DNA of 64,000 nt from Sphingomonas sp. BK580. GTDB lineage: Bacteria; Pseudomonadota; Alphaproteobacteria; Sphingomonadales; Sphingomonadaceae. The DNA lies in the NCBI RefSeq assembly GCF_014194975.1, contig NZ_JACIAY010000007.1, positions 62,001-126,000 of the forward strand, in the 5' to 3' direction. The notes below the pieces were generated by a model. It saw only the letters and a program-made list of their open reading frames with translations, made no database searches and was not told where the DNA came from. Positions 8,707-19,495 of this stretch are shown one piece after another. The stretch's first letter is position 1; each line of letters starts with the position of its first letter. A program made the translations under genes and the position numbers.

Positions 8707-9576
8707 TCACCGCGTCGGCACCGGCGTCTCGCCGCCGTAATCGTAGAAGCCGCGCCCGCTCTTGCGCCCGTACCAGCCCGCCTCGACGTACTTCACCAGC
8801 AGCGGCGCGGGCCGGAACTTGGGGTCGCCGGTGCCCTCGAACAGCACGCGCGTGATCTCCAGGCAGGTGTCGAGCCCGATGAAATCCGCCAGCGTCAGCG
8901 GCCCCATCGGATGGTTGAGCCCGAGCTGGCAGGCGGCGTCGATGTCGGGGATCGTCGCGACGCCCTCGCCCAGCGCGAACACCGCTTCGTTGATGTAGGG
9001 CATCAGCACGCGGTTGACGATGAAGCCCGGCATGTCGCTGGCGTGGACCACGCGCTTGCCCAGCCGCTCCGCGAAACGCTCGATCGCTGCGACGGTCGCG
9101 TCGCTGGTGGCGAGGCCGCGGATCACCTCGATCAGCCCCATGACCGGGACGGGATTGAAGAAGTGCACGCCGATGAAGCGCGCCGGGTCGGGCGCCGCCT
9201 GCGCCAGCCGCGTGATCGGGATCGACGAGGTGTTGGTCGCCAGGATCGCGTCCGCGCCGAGCACCGCGCCGACGCCGGCGAAGATCGCGCGCTTGATCTC
9301 CTCGCGCTCGGTCGCCGCCTCGATCACCAGCGCGCAGTCCGCCATCGCGTCATAGCCCGCGACCGGCTCGATGCGGGCGAGCGTCGCGTCGCGCGCGGCG
9401 ACGTCGATCTTCTCCTTGGCGACGTCGCGGTCGAGCCGCTTGGCGATGCCGTCGCGGCCCTTGGCGGCGCGCGCCTGATCGACGTCGGCGAGCAGCACGT
9501 GCGCGCCCGCCGCGGCGGCGACCTGCGCGATCCCCGCCCCCATCTGCCCCGCGCCGATGACGCCGATCCTGTCCAT
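8707..9576 (-). CDS. 3-hydroxyacyl-CoA dehydrogenase (3-hydroxybutyryl-CoA dehydrogenase type)
   Basis: NAD(P)-dependent oxidation of short-chain 3-hydroxyacyl-CoA in beta-oxidation or butanoate metabolism. The 289-residue single-domain enzyme has the Rossmann loop [16 protein letters not shown], the CoA-binding segment [13 protein letters not shown] and the catalytic His in [18 protein letters not shown]. The C-terminal dimerisation domain contains [19 protein letters not shown] and the terminal [16 protein letters not shown] six bases upstream selects the second of two tandem ATGs (9574-9576). The length rules out the multifunctional FadB. Chain-length preference is not readable. Confidence 0.92.
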   Translation of the reverse strand: MDRIGVIGAGQMGAGIAQVAAAAGAHVLLADVDQARAAKGRDGIAKRLDRDVAKEKIDVAARDATLARIEPVAGYDAMADCALVIEAATEREEIKRAIFAGVGAVLGADAILATNTSSIPITRLAQAAPDPARFIGVHFFNPVPVMGLIEVIRGLATSDATVAAIERFAERLGKRVVHASDMPGFIVNRVLMPYINEAVFALGEGVATIPDIDAACQLGLNHPMGPLTLADFIGLDTCLEITRVLFEGTGDPKFRPAPLLVKYVEAGWYGRKSGRGFYDYGGETPVPTR

Positions 9577-9723
9577 GTCCATCTCCCGTGCGGCGCGCGG
9601 CGCCTTGTCGTGTCGGCGACGGCTCGCCGGCCGCCGCTTCTCCGCGAGCGCTGTAGCGGGACGCAAGTGGGAGGTGAAGCGGCCCGGCGGAACATGCCGG
9701 CGCCAAAGCTAAGGTTAAGCCCG

Positions 9724-9805
9724 CCCTGGGCTCCGGCGAACGCCGGAGCCCAGGGCCGCAGGGATCACGCCCGTCGCCCTGGGCTCCTGCTTGCGCAGGA
9801 GCACG
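9724..9805. repeat. Family-A composite two-hairpin repeat (best-formed copy)
   Basis: The first hairpin is a perfect 15-bp stem: 9724-9738 pairs with 9741-9755 around the core GCTCCGGCG-AA-CGCCGGAGC. The second pairs GCTCCTGC (9783-9790) with GCAGGAGC (9795-9802). The outer flank CCCTGGG is shared by both halves. It fills most of the 307-base gap between the dehydrogenase start and the katG end. Confidence 0.7.
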
Positions 9806-9845
9806 GTAGCGACACAAAGGAATGGATCAGGTTGTCAAGGAAGAC

Positions 9846-9874
9846 GCGACCCCGCCGACGTACAACGGGGTCGC
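9846..9874 (-). terminator. Probable intrinsic terminator of katG
   Basis: GCGACCCCG (9846-9854) pairs perfectly with CGGGGTCGC (9866-9874) around an 11-base loop, 10 bases after the katG stop. The following sequence on the minus strand is pyrimidine-rich (GTCTTCCTT) but is not a clean T-run. Confidence 0.6.
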
Positions 9875-9883
9875 TGCCTCAGC

Positions 9884-12244
<2,361 letters not shown>

Positions 12245-12253
12245 TCAGTGAGC

Positions 12254-12282
12254 AGATCCTCCCCGCATGACGGGGAGGATCT
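12254..12282. repeat. Family-D short palindrome between divergent katG and otsB
   Basis: AGATCCTCCCCG and CGGGGAGGATCT form a perfect 12-bp stem with loop CATGA. It sits in the shared upstream region of katG (minus) and the otsB operon (plus), about 50 bases before the otsB start. An RNA hairpin here could influence the otsB leader. Confidence 0.6.
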
Positions 12283-12335
12283 TGACCAGCCGCACCCCAT
12301 TGCATCCCCCGCCCCTTGGCGTCACCACGCGCGGC

Positions 12336-13091
12336 ATGACCGCGCTCCCGTCCCCGCCCGTCGACCTGCTCCGCGACGCCAGCCTGTTCCTCGACTTCGA
12401 CGGCACGCTGGTCGAGATCGCCGATACGCCCGACGCGGTCGCGGTCGCCGAGCACGTCCCGGGCCTGCTCGCGCGCCTCATCGACGCGCTCGACGGCCGC
12501 GTCGCGATCGTCAGCGGGCGCCCGGTGGCGGAGGTGCGCGCGCTGCTCGCGCCCGCGCTGCTCACCGTCGCCGGCAGCCATGGGCTCGAGATCGCGGGCG
12601 CCGAGGGCGGCTGCTACGCCCCCGAGCGCCCGCCCGCGCTCGACCAGGCGCTCGCCGCCGCGCGCGACCTCGCCGCGGACCACCCCGGCGTGCTGATCGA
12701 GGACAAGCCCTTCGGCGTCGGCCTCCATTATCGCCGGGCCCCCGACGCCGAGGCGGCGGTGACCGCGCTCGCCGACGAACTCGCCGCGACGCACGACCTC
12801 AAGGTACAGCACGGCAAGATGGTCGCCGAGCTGCGCCTGCGCGGGCGCGACAAGGGCAGCGCGGTTGACCTGCTGATGGCGGAACCCGCGCGGCGCCACA
12901 CGCGTCCTGTGTTCATGGGGGACGACGTGACCGACGAGGCGGGCTTCGCCGCCGCGCGCGCCCAGAGTGGCGCGGGCGTGCTGGTGGGCCCGGCGCGCGA
13001 CACCGCGGCCGCCTACCGGCTCGACGACGTCGCCGCCGCGCTCGCCTGGCTCGCCGCCGCCTGCCCCTCCCCTCACCCGACGGAGACGTGA
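12336..13091 (+). CDS. otsB: Trehalose-6-phosphate phosphatase OtsB
   Basis: Dephosphorylates trehalose 6-phosphate to trehalose. The HAD-family motifs are visible: motif I FLDFDGTLVEIADTPDAV with the nucleophilic Asp, motif II IVSGRP, the substrate-cap segment with ELRLRGRDKGSAVDLL and motif IV FMGDDVTDEAGF. The start is uncertain. The ATG at 12336 (MTALPSPPVDLL) fits the domain edge, but its ribosome site is weak and the frame is open to 12267. The stop codon TGA shares its A with the ATG of the next gene, indicating translational coupling. Otherwise a normal 251-residue family member. Confidence 0.93.
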   Translation: MTALPSPPVDLLRDASLFLDFDGTLVEIADTPDAVAVAEHVPGLLARLIDALDGRVAIVSGRPVAEVRALLAPALLTVAGSHGLEIAGAEGGCYAPERPPALDQALAAARDLAADHPGVLIEDKPFGVGLHYRRAPDAEAAVTALADELAATHDLKVQHGKMVAELRLRGRDKGSAVDLLMAEPARRHTRPVFMGDDVTDEAGFAAARAQSGAGVLVGPARDTAAAYRLDDVAAALAWLAAACPSPHPTET

Positions 13092-14872
13092 TGACCAACC
13101 TCGACCTGTGGCCGATCGGCAATTGCCAGGTGAGCGCGCTGGTGGACCGGCAGGGGCGCTTCGTCTGGGGCTGCGTGCCGCGCGTCGACGGTGACCCTTT
13201 GTTCTCGTCGCTGCTCGGCGGCGAGGCGCCAGACAGCGGCTATTGGGGGATCGAGATCGAGGACAGCGTCTCGGTCGAACAGGAATATATCCGCAACACC
13301 CCGATCCTGGTCACGCGCCACATGGACAGTCACGGCGGCGCGATCGAGGTGATCGATTTCTGCCCGCGGTTCCAGCGCGAGGGGCGCACCTATCGCCCCG
13401 TCGGCTACGCGCGGATCGTCCGCCCGGTCGCGGGCAGCCCGCGCGTGCGGGTGAAGCTGCGCCCGACCTGCGGCTGGGGCGGCGGCTGCCGCGAGCAGAT
13501 CGGCGGCTCCAACCACCTGCGGCTGCTGCTCGACACGATCGCGCTGCGGCTCACCACCACCGCACCGATCGCGATGGTGCAGGGCGAGCACGCCTTCCGC
13601 GTCGAGCGCCCGCTCCACTTCTTCCTCGGGCCGGACGAGAGCTTCCAGGGCGACCTCGCCAGCACCGTCGACCTGATGCTCTACCGGACCACGCAGGAGT
13701 GGCAGGGCTGGGTGCGCGGTCTCGCCGTCCCGCTCGAGTGGCAGGAGACCGTGATCCGCTGCGCGATCACGCTCAAACTGTGCCAGCACGAGGAGACCGG
13801 GGCGATCGTCGCGGCGCTGACCACCTCGGTGCCCGAGCACGCCGGGTCGCAGCGCAACTGGGACTATCGCTACTGCTGGATCCGCGACGCATATTATACC
13901 GTGCAGGCGCTCAACCGGCTCGGCGCGCTCGACGTGCTGGAGGGCTATCTCGGTTACCTCCGCAACATCGTCGACGCCGCGCGCGGGGGGCATATTCAGC
14001 CACTGTACGGCGTCCTCGGCGAGGCGCAGCTGCCCGAGCGGATCGAGGAGCAGCTCGCCGGCTATCGCGGCATGGGGCCGGTGCGCGTCGGCAATCAGGC
14101 GGCCGAGCAGATCCAGCACGACGCCTACGGCCAGATCGTGCTGTGCTCGGTCCACGCCTTCTTCGACCATCGCCTGTTCCGCGCGAGCGGCATCGAGGAT
14201 TTCGAGGCGCTGGAGCGAGTCGGCGAGCGCGCCTGGGCCTATTACGACCAGCCCGACGCCGGCCTGTGGGAGCTGCGCACGCGGCAGAGCGTCCACACCT
14301 ATTCCAGCGCGATGTGCTGGGCGGCGTGCGACCGGCTCGCCAACGCCGCCGAGCGGCTCGGGCTGGCCGAGCGCCAGGCGGTGTGGGCCGAGCGCGCGCA
14401 GGTGATCCGCGCGCGCATCGAGGGCGCGGCGTGGCGCGAGGAGACTCGGCGCATGTCCGCCACCTTCGCGGGCGACGACCTCGACGCCAGCGTGCTCCAG
14501 CTGCTCGACCTGCGCTTCCTCGAGGCCGACGACCCCCGCTTCCTCGACACGCTGGCGGCGATCGAGACCGGCCTGCGCCGCGGCTCGACCATGCTGCGCT
14601 ACGACACCGAGGACGATTTCGGCCTGCCCGAGACCGCCTTCAACGTCTGCACCTTCTGGCTGATCGAGGCCTTGTATCTCACCGGCCGCAGCGACGAGGC
14701 GCGCGCGCTCTTCGAGGAGATGCTGTCGCGCTGCACCGCCGCCGGGCTGCTGTCGGAGGACATCGATCCCCATAGTGGCGAACTGTGGGGAAACTATCCG
14801 CAGACCTATTCGCTGGTCGGCATGATCAACTGCGCCAGCATGCTGAGCAAACCCTGGAGTAGTATCCGTTGA
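13091..14872 (+). CDS. Glycoside hydrolase family 15 protein (glucoamylase/trehalase-like)
   Basis: A 593-residue GH15 protein with an N-terminal beta-sandwich (starts MTNLDLWPIGNCQVSALVDR) and a C-terminal (alpha/alpha)6 barrel. Barrel signatures are NWDYRYCWIRDAYYTVQALN and a catalytic-base region YDTEDDFGLPETAFNVCTFW. Family members hydrolyse alpha-glucosides; some actinobacterial members are trehalases. The gene is embedded between otsB and otsA with overlaps at both ends (ATGA-type with otsB; 4 bases with otsA), so it is co-translated with trehalose synthesis enzymes. Trehalase activity or recycling of malto-oligosaccharides is an inference. No signal peptide is seen, so cytoplasmic action is likely. 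Confidence 0.9.
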   Translation: MTNLDLWPIGNCQVSALVDRQGRFVWGCVPRVDGDPLFSSLLGGEAPDSGYWGIEIEDSVSVEQEYIRNTPILVTRHMDSHGGAIEVIDFCPRFQREGRTYRPVGYARIVRPVAGSPRVRVKLRPTCGWGGGCREQIGGSNHLRLLLDTIALRLTTTAPIAMVQGEHAFRVERPLHFFLGPDESFQGDLASTVDLMLYRTTQEWQGWVRGLAVPLEWQETVIRCAITLKLCQHEETGAIVAALTTSVPEHAGSQRNWDYRYCWIRDAYYTVQALNRLGALDVLEGYLGYLRNIVDAARGGHIQPLYGVLGEAQLPERIEEQLAGYRGMGPVRVGNQAAEQIQHDAYGQIVLCSVHAFFDHRLFRASGIEDFEALERVGERAWAYYDQPDAGLWELRTRQSVHTYSSAMCWAACDRLANAAERLGLAERQAVWAERAQVIRARIEGAAWREETRRMSATFAGDDLDASVLQLLDLRFLEADDPRFLDTLAAIETGLRRGSTMLRYDTEDDFGLPETAFNVCTFWLIEALYLTGRSDEARALFEEMLSRCTAAGLLSEDIDPHSGELWGNYPQTYSLVGMINCASMLSKPWSSIR

Positions 14873-16263
14873 GTCGTCTGATCGTCATCTCGAACCGTGT
14901 CACCGCGCCCAAGGGTTCCACCTCGGGGGCACAGGGCGGGCTGGCGGTGGCGATGGCGGCGGCACTGCGCGACCGCGGCGGATTGTGGTTCGGCTGGTCG
15001 GGCGAGCAGACCGACCATTTCACCGGCCATATCAACTTCCAGCGCAACCAGGGCGTCACCACCGCGACGGTCGACCTCGAAGAACAGGACGTCCAGGAAT
15101 ATTACGACGGCTACGCCAATCGCACGTTGTGGCCGCTGTTCCATTACCGGATCGACCTGGCGGAATATGAGCGCGAGTTCGCCGGCGGCTATCAGCGCAC
15201 CAACCAGCGCTTCGCGGACACCGTCCGCCCGCTGATCGAGCCCGACGACCTGGTATGGATCCAGGACTATCACATGTTCCCGCTCGGCGCCGAGCTGCGC
15301 CAGCGCGGCTGCCGCAACAAGATCGGCTTCTTCCTCCACATCCCCTGGCCGCCGCGCCGGCTGCTCGGCACCTTGCCCAACGCGCAGGAGCTGGTGGAGA
15401 CGCTGTTCGCCTACGACCTGATCGGCTTCCACACCGCGGAGTGGCTCGACTCGTTCCGCGACTTCGCGGTGCACGACATGGGCGCGACCGTGGACGAGCA
15501 CGGCATCGCCCGGCTGGGCGACCGCTGCGTCAAGCTGGTCGCCTGCCCGATCGGGATCGACGCCGCCGAGTTCGCGGAGATGTCGAAGGGCGTCGCGGCG
15601 CGGCTCGCCTATCGCCGCATGCGCGACAGCGCGACCGGGCGCGACATGATCGTCGGCGTCGACCGGCTCGACTATTCCAAGGGGCTGGAGGAGCGCTTCC
15701 TCGGCTACGAGCGATTCCTGATCGAGCATCCCGAGGAGCGCAAGGAAGTCTTCCTGCTCCAGATCGCGCCCCCCAGTCGCGTCTCGGTGGAGAGTTACCA
15801 GCGGATCCGCACCTCGCTCGAGCAGATCTCGGGGCGGATCAACGGCGAGTACGCCGACGTCGACTGGGTGCCGGTGCGGTACGTCAACCAGGGCTATCCG
15901 CGCGACCAGCTCGCCGGCATCTATCGCGCCGCCAAGATCGGGTTGGTGACCCCGCTGCGCGACGGCATGAACCTGGTGGCGAAGGAATATGTCGCCGCGC
16001 AGGACCCCGCCGACCCGGGCGTGCTGGTGCTGTCGCGCTTCGCCGGCGCGGCCGAGCAGATGGGCGAGGCGCTGCTGGTCAACCCATATAGCGCGGAGGA
16101 GGTGTCCGACGCGATCTGGCAGGCGCTTCGCATGCCGCGCGACGAGCGCGTGCGCCGCTGGGAGGCGCTGATGGAGGGCGTCCAGAGGCAGGACGTGACG
16201 TGGTGGGCGAGCGAGTTCCTCGGCGCGCTGGAGCGGGTCGAGCTGAGCGAAGCGGCGGAATAG
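14869..16263 (+). CDS. otsA: Trehalose-6-phosphate synthase OtsA (GT20)
   Basis: Transfers glucose from UDP-glucose to glucose 6-phosphate, forming trehalose 6-phosphate. The 464 residues start with LIVISNRV, then show the GG loop (GGLAVAMAAALRDRGGLWFG), the WIQDYHMFPLGAELR active-site segment, the phosphate-binding VDRLDYSKGLEERF and the terminal sugar-nucleotide motif LRDGMNLVAKEYVAAQ. The start is a TTG at 14869 overlapping the GH15 stop by four bases. Last gene of the otsB-GH15-otsA operon; two hairpins follow at 16460-16564. Confidence 0.96.
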   Translation: MSRLIVISNRVTAPKGSTSGAQGGLAVAMAAALRDRGGLWFGWSGEQTDHFTGHINFQRNQGVTTATVDLEEQDVQEYYDGYANRTLWPLFHYRIDLAEYEREFAGGYQRTNQRFADTVRPLIEPDDLVWIQDYHMFPLGAELRQRGCRNKIGFFLHIPWPPRRLLGTLPNAQELVETLFAYDLIGFHTAEWLDSFRDFAVHDMGATVDEHGIARLGDRCVKLVACPIGIDAAEFAEMSKGVAARLAYRRMRDSATGRDMIVGVDRLDYSKGLEERFLGYERFLIEHPEERKEVFLLQIAPPSRVSVESYQRIRTSLEQISGRINGEYADVDWVPVRYVNQGYPRDQLAGIYRAAKIGLVTPLRDGMNLVAKEYVAAQDPADPGVLVLSRFAGAAEQMGEALLVNPYSAEEVSDAIWQALRMPRDERVRRWEALMEGVQRQDVTWWASEFLGALERVELSEAAE

Positions 16264-16293
16264 CGCGGGGCGCTCCCCGTCGCGAGACCCACC

Positions 16294-16388
16294 TTGTCCC
16301 GGCCTGGCGCCGGGATCCATCGTTCCGCGAACGCCTGAGCCGTCGCCCTCGCGGAGTTATGAACGCCCGCTCAAGGCCGGGATGACGT
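16294..16388. repeat. Family-C inverted-repeat element
   Basis: The left arm is TTGTCCCGGCCTGGCGCCGG, then GATCCAT. The right arm is CTCAAGGCCGGGATGACGTG. The termini resemble those of elements at 19235-19330, 40387-40480 and 62266-62362. It lies in the gap after otsA. Confidence 0.6.
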
Positions 16389-16459
16389 GGGTGGGAGAGC
16401 GTGATCTCGATGACGCGACGTTCCGCTCAGGCGGAGGGGAGATCATCGGACTCTGAGCA

Positions 16460-16564
16460 CCGACCTCTCCCCTTCAGGAGAGGGTCGGGATAGGGCGTTT
16501 CCCTTCGCGCGGCGTTGGCGGACAGCCCCGCACCCCCGACTTCTCCCCTGAAGAGAGGGGAGAA
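16460..16564. terminator. Paired hairpins between convergent otsA and mscS
   Basis: Hairpin 1 spans 16460-16488: CCGACCTCTCC, a CCTTCA loop, then GGAGAGGGTCGG with one bulge. Hairpin 2 pairs TTCTCCCCT (16541-16549) with AGGGGAGAA (16556-16564). The two share CTTCTCC-like cores, so this is also a repeat element. Position between convergent genes suggests bidirectional termination. The 306-base gap otherwise holds only the family-C element. Confidence 0.5.
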
Positions 16565-16569
16565 CGCCA

Positions 16570-17661
16570 TCAGGCCGAGCGGCTGACCTCACTCTCCACC
16601 ACCACCCGACGCCGCAGCAGCGCCTCGGGCATCTCGGCACGGATGTACGCCAGCAGCGCCTCGCGCGCGTCACAGCGCAGGTCGAACGCGGTGGACGCAT
16701 CGCGCGCGGTCATCAGCCCGCGCAGTTCGAGCGAGCCGTCGGGCTTGGTGTCGGTCACCTGCAGGTTCCAGAAGCGCTTGTCCCAGCGCGGGTTGCTCGT
16801 GACGATCTCACCCAGCTTCACGCGCAGCCGCTCGACGTCCACCGCCGGGTCGAGATACCAGAACACGCTGCCCAGCAGGGCGCTCGACTGCCGCGTCCAG
16901 TTCTGGAAGCTCTGCTCGAGGAACTTGGAGACGGGCACCACCAGTCGGCGCTCGTCCCAGATCTTGACGACGACATAGGTCAGCCGGATCTCTTCGATCC
17001 GCCCCCATTCGCCGTCGATGATCACCACGTCGTCGATCCGGATCGGCTCGGTGAAGATCATCTGGAAGCCAGCGATCAGATTCTTGAGCGCGGGCTGCGC
17101 GGCGGCGCCCACCGCGAGGCCGGCGAGACCCGCCGAGGCCGCCAGCGTCACGCCCAGGCTGCGGACGGTGGGGATCGTCATCAGCATCGTGCAGATCGTC
17201 ACCAGCAGCACCACCGAGACGATGATCTGGCGCAGGATACCGAGCCGGGTGCGGCGCCGGCGCGCGCGCAGATTGTCCTCCACGCTGATGTCGGCGCGGC
17301 GCATCATCACGTCGATCACCGTCCCGATCGCGACGATCGCGCACCAGCCCATCAGCCCCGGCACCAGCAGCGCGGAGAGCCGCGCCCACAGGGTGGCGGC
17401 GCCGCGGCTGAGATCGAGCGCGGGCTGCACCGCCGCCAGCGCGATCGCGATCAGCAGCCAGCGCAGCAGCTTGCGCACGCGCTCGACGAACACCGCGGCG
17501 GTGCTGTCGGGGCGCGCGCGGGTCGTGCGCCGCGCCACCCAGACGATCAGGCGGTGCATCACCAGCGCCAGCGCCACCGCCGCCGCGACATAGACGATGC
17601 CGAGCAGCCAGTCGGGCATCTCGCGCGTCCACGCGCGCAGCGGTCGGGTCAGCGCGGCCAT
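16570..17661 (-). CDS. Mechanosensitive ion channel of the MscS family
   Basis: Inner-membrane tension-gated channel that releases solutes on hypo-osmotic shock. The 363 residues contain about four hydrophobic segments, then the MscS pore helix (VTLAASAGLAGLAVGAAAQP), the beta domain entry FTEPIRIDDVVIIDGEWGRI with VPVSKFLEQSFQNWTR and a cytosolic C-terminal alpha/beta domain. The start ATG at 17659-17661 has GGAG five bases upstream. It is convergent with the trehalose operon. Together these are consistent with osmotic adaptation, though co-regulation is not shown. Confidence 0.92.
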   Translation of the reverse strand: MAALTRPLRAWTREMPDWLLGIVYVAAAVALALVMHRLIVWVARRTTRARPDSTAAVFVERVRKLLRWLLIAIALAAVQPALDLSRGAATLWARLSALLVPGLMGWCAIVAIGTVIDVMMRRADISVEDNLRARRRRTRLGILRQIIVSVVLLVTICTMLMTIPTVRSLGVTLAASAGLAGLAVGAAAQPALKNLIAGFQMIFTEPIRIDDVVIIDGEWGRIEEIRLTYVVVKIWDERRLVVPVSKFLEQSFQNWTRQSSALLGSVFWYLDPAVDVERLRVKLGEIVTSNPRWDKRFWNLQVTDTKPDGSLELRGLMTARDASTAFDLRCDAREALLAYIRAEMPEALLRRRVVVESEVSRSA

Positions 17662-17758
17662 CGATGCTCCCTGCGATGGTGTTCCGGAGGCGCAACGAGG
17701 GCGCGCGGGCGGGCGTTCCCTCGGCGGCACGGTGAGCGCCCGCGCACCCCTCTTCCAG

Positions 17759-17836
17759 CGTCATCCTGAACTCGTCTGAGGATCCTCGGTCCGCAGGCAT
17801 CGCACCGACGGGGTGTGCGCGGGGTGGATCCCGGGA
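17759..17836. repeat. Family-B inverted-repeat element
   Basis: The left arm is CGTCATCCTGAACTCGTCTG, then AGGATCC. The right part is GTGGATCCCGGGACGATCTT, less complete than in other copies. It lies in the 411-base gap upstream of both mscS (minus) and hppD (plus). The rest of that gap (17837-18050) shows no gene. An imperfect TATCG...CGATA inverted pair lies just before hppD. Confidence 0.5.
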
Positions 17837-18072
17837 CGATCTTAGGAGGACGCCCCATCGCGGGGAGAGGAGGCGCTAAGCTCCCGCCCGTTGCTGTGCC
17901 CCGGCGAAGGCCGAGACCCAGGTGGCGAGGCGGTTGTGGCTCTCGTCGACGGCACGCGGCTGGGCCCCCGCCTCCGCCGGTACGCGTGGGAACACGTTAT
18001 CGCCGCCCCCTACGTTGACCTCACCTAGTCTCCCCTGATATCGTCTCACGCGATACCATTGCGAGACCGACC

Positions 18073-19137
18073 ATGCAGCATATCGACGTCAATCCGATGG
18101 GGCTCGACGGCTTCGAGTTCTGCGAGTTCACCGCCCCAGACGCGGACGCGCTGGCGGCGCAGTTCGAGGCGCTCGGCTTCGTCGCCACCGCGACTCATCC
18201 CACGCGCGCGCTGACCCGCTACCAGCAGGGCCGCATCAACCTGCTGATCAACCGCGAGCCCGGCGGCCACGCCGCCGCCTTCCGCGCCGCGCACGGCCCG
18301 TCGGCGAGCGCGATGGCGTTCCGCGTGCAGGACGCGCGCGCCGCCTGTGACGCCGCGATCGCGCGCGGTGCGAAGCCGGCGCCGGCGGGCCAGGCGCTCG
18401 ACGACGTCCCAGCGCTGGAGGGGATCGGCGGCTCGCTGCTGTACCTCGTCGACCGCCACGGCGCGACGGGTTCGATCTACGACGGCTGGGACCAGGTGCC
18501 CGGCGCGGCCGCGGCGATGGCGGCGAACGATGTCGGGCTCGACCTGCTCGACCATCTCACCCACAACGTGCGTCGCGGGCAGATGCGCGTGTGGGCCGAG
18601 TTCTACGGCCAGATCTTCGGCTTCGAGGAGCAGAAGTACTTCGACATCAAGGGCAAGGCGACCGGGCTCTTCAGCCAGGCGATGATCGCGCCCGATCGCG
18701 CGATCCGCATCCCGCTCAACGAGAGCCAGGACGACAAGAGCCAGATCGAGGAGTTCATCCGCGACTACAACGGCGAGGGCATTCAGCACCTCGCGCTCAC
18801 CACCGACGACATCTACGCCACCGTGGAGAAGCTGCGCGCGCGCGGGGTGAAGCTGCAGGACACGATCGAGACCTATTACGAGCTGGTCGACCAGCGCGTG
18901 CCCGACCACGGCGAGGACCTGGAGCGGCTGCGCAAGAACCGCATCCTGATCGACGGCAACGTCGGCGAGGAGGGGCTGCTGCTGCAGATCTTCACCGAGA
19001 CGATGGTGGGGCCGATCTTCTTCGAGATCATCCAGCGCAAGGGCAACCAGGGCTTCGGCAACGGCAATTTCCAGGCGCTGTACGAGTCGATCGAGCTCGA
19101 CCAGATCCGCCGCGGGGTGATCACCGTGGACGCGTGA
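18073..19137 (+). CDS. hppD: 4-hydroxyphenylpyruvate dioxygenase
   Basis: Converts 4-hydroxyphenylpyruvate to homogentisate in tyrosine degradation. It is an Fe(II) enzyme of the vicinal-oxygen-chelate fold. The 354 residues carry the three iron ligands in order: His in DLLDHLTHNV, His in GEGIQHLALTTDDI and Glu in GPIFFEIIQRKGNQGFGNGN. The GFGNGNF C-terminal gate motif is intact. The ATG at 18073 fits the family N-terminus. hmgA follows 358 bases downstream on the same strand; the gap contains a family-C repeat. Confidence 0.97.
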   Translation: MQHIDVNPMGLDGFEFCEFTAPDADALAAQFEALGFVATATHPTRALTRYQQGRINLLINREPGGHAAAFRAAHGPSASAMAFRVQDARAACDAAIARGAKPAPAGQALDDVPALEGIGGSLLYLVDRHGATGSIYDGWDQVPGAAAAMAANDVGLDLLDHLTHNVRRGQMRVWAEFYGQIFGFEEQKYFDIKGKATGLFSQAMIAPDRAIRIPLNESQDDKSQIEEFIRDYNGEGIQHLALTTDDIYATVEKLRARGVKLQDTIETYYELVDQRVPDHGEDLERLRKNRILIDGNVGEEGLLLQIFTETMVGPIFFEIIQRKGNQGFGNGNFQALYESIELDQIRRGVITVDA

Positions 19138-19234
19138 GCGGGCGGCAGATGGCGGGTAGCGGGGCGGCAGGCGAGCAACGGACAGGCCCCTGCATCGTCG
19201 CCCCCGCCCCTTCCTCGTCCGCCCCTTCCTCGTC

Positions 19235-19330
19235 CGTCATCCCCGCGCAGGCGGGGATCCAGACGCGCTGACGGGGCGCCTCTCTCACCGACGTCCGCGT
19301 TTATGGATGCCCGCCTGCGCGGGGATGACG
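19235..19330. repeat. Family-C inverted-repeat element
   Basis: The left arm is CGTCATCCCCGCGCAGGCGG, then GGATCC. The right arm is GGATGCCCGCCTGCGCGGGG, then ATGACG. The inversion is long and near-perfect around a 45-base centre. A 15-base direct repeat (CCCCTTCCTCGTCCG, two copies) abuts its left side. It sits between hppD and hmgA, so it would lie inside any co-transcript. Confidence 0.7.
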
Positions 19331-19495
19331 GATAATGGCGGGCGATGACGGTGGAAGGGGCGATGACAGAGGAAAGGGGCACGTCGTGATCGACCGACGA
19401 AGGAAGTGGAAGACCGAGCCGTGTGCCGTGACCAGCGTCGCTGACGGCGATCGGCCCGACCCTTCACGCGGCAACCATCGACAGGAGAGCGGCGC

